From Syntrophobacterales bacterium (GTDB taxonomy: Bacteria > Desulfobacterota > Syntrophia > Syntrophales > JAAYKM01): 6,318 nt of DNA. Position 1 is the first letter of the stretch. Every line of letters begins with the position of its first letter. The stretch spans positions 1 through 6,318 of the forward strand of contig JAITWQ010000143.1 of NCBI GenBank assembly GCA_031285215.1, in the 5' to 3' direction. A model generated the notes under the pieces. That model saw only the letters and a program-made list of their open reading frames with translations, was not told where the DNA came from and searched no databases. The position numbers and the translations under genes are program-made. This document shows, piece by piece, positions 5,881 to 6,318 of this stretch.

Positions 5881-6318
5881 TAAGCACGAAATCATCATCT
5901 ACCAAACCGTTGACGGTTTGGCAAAAATTGACGTCCGTATGCAGGGCGAAACCTTGTGGCTTACTCAAGCGCAGATTGCGCAGCTATTTGGGCGGGAACG
6001 GTCTGTCATCACAAAGCATATCCGCAATATCTTCGCGGAGGACGAGCTTGACGAAAAAAGCAATGTGCAAAATTTGCACATTCCAAATTCTGATAGGCCC
6101 GTTGCGCTTTATACCCTCGACATCATTCTTGCCGTTGGTTACCGCGTCAAGTCGCCGCGTGGAACGCAGTTCCGGCAATGGGCGACAAGAGTTTTGCATG
6201 AGTATCTGCAAAAAGGCTTTTCCATAAACGACGACTTTTTAAAAAATATGGGCGGCGGCGTTTACTGGAAAGAGCTTCTGGATCGCATCCGCGACATTCG
6301 TGCCAGCGAAAAGGTGAT
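5873..6318 (+). CDS. rhuM: RhuM family protein (N-terminal part)
   Basis: The frame gives 148 residues and then runs off the window; family members are usually about 330-345 residues. Recognisable blocks are EIIIYQTVDG at 6-15, a probable helix-turn-helix LTQAQIAQLFGRERSVITKHI at 30-50, NIFAEDELDEKS at 52-63, YTLDIILAVGYRVKSPRGTQFRQW at 80-103, and LLDRIRDIRASEK at 135-147. These match the RhuM (Virulence_RhuM) family, named from a Salmonella pathogenicity island gene, whose biochemical function is not established. The ATG overlaps the hsdM stop codon by 8 bp, and GGAGG lies 9 nt before it within hsdM, so the two are very probably co-translated. The placement inside a Type I restriction operon suggests an accessory or regulatory role there. 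The helix-turn-helix makes DNA binding plausible. Both are inferences. Confidence 0.92.
   Translation, partial: MGDKHEIIIYQTVDGLAKIDVRMQGETLWLTQAQIAQLFGRERSVITKHIRNIFAEDELDEKSNVQNLHIPNSDRPVALYTLDIILAVGYRVKSPRGTQFRQWATRVLHEYLQKGFSINDDFLKNMGGGVYWKELLDRIRDIRASEKV
5902..5921. repeat. Perfect inverted repeat CCAAACCGT-TG-ACGGTTTGG in rhuM
   Basis: Two 9-bp arms with a 2-nt centre lie 29 bp after the rhuM start codon, within codons for YQTVDGLA. The encoded residues belong to a conserved part of the family, so the symmetry may be a by-product of the protein sequence. Confidence 0.6.
6062..6082. repeat. Perfect inverted repeat AATGTGCAAA-A-TTTGCACATT in rhuM
   Basis: Two 10-bp arms flank a single central base. 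It lies in codons for SNVQNLHIP, between the helix-turn-helix and the GYRVKS block. The shape is that of a dyad-symmetric binding site for a dimeric regulator, but it is entirely inside coding sequence and no function is shown. Confidence 0.6.

Noticed and set aside
5140..5898. Minus-strand open frame of 252 codons opposite hsdM
   Set aside because: High G+C favours long antisense frames; the opposite strand encodes intact HsdM motifs.

Overview
The window carries a conserved chromosomal translation-factor operon flanked on both sides by DNA-modification genes. No rRNA, tRNA, CRISPR array, insertion sequence or transposase is visible.

Core operon, minus strand, read right to left from about 4079 to 586: truA (tRNA pseudouridine synthase), epmB (KamA-type radical-SAM lysine 2,3-aminomutase), efp (elongation factor P) and epmA (EF-P lysine ligase, an aminoacyl-tRNA synthetase paralogue). 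The last three form a complete EF-P beta-lysylation pathway. EpmB isomerises L-lysine to (R)-beta-lysine, EpmA adenylates it and attaches it to the EF-P lysine in the KPGKGQA loop, and modified EF-P relieves ribosomes stalled at polyproline stretches. All key motifs of the three proteins are present.

Left edge, minus strand: the first 173 codons of an amino-methyltransferase with a TSPPY catalytic motif, a DNA methylase typical of Type II restriction-modification systems. It is clearly more A+T-rich than the core operon and its C-terminal half lies outside the window.

Right side, plus strand: after a 244-bp intergenic region come hsdM (Type I methylation subunit, complete) and, overlapping its stop codon by 8 bp, the start of a RhuM-family gene that runs off the window. 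This block is more G+C-rich (near 60% where counted) than the rest. The specificity and restriction subunits (hsdS, hsdR) are not visible and would be expected further right.

The organism is a bacterium using TTG and ATG starts with ordinary purine-rich ribosome sites. The KamA-like form of EpmB and the operon order suggest a deltaproteobacterial (Desulfobacterota-type) genome rather than an enterobacterium, but that is inference from memory of similar loci. The composition shifts left and right of the core suggest that two separate restriction-modification acquisitions landed beside a housekeeping operon.
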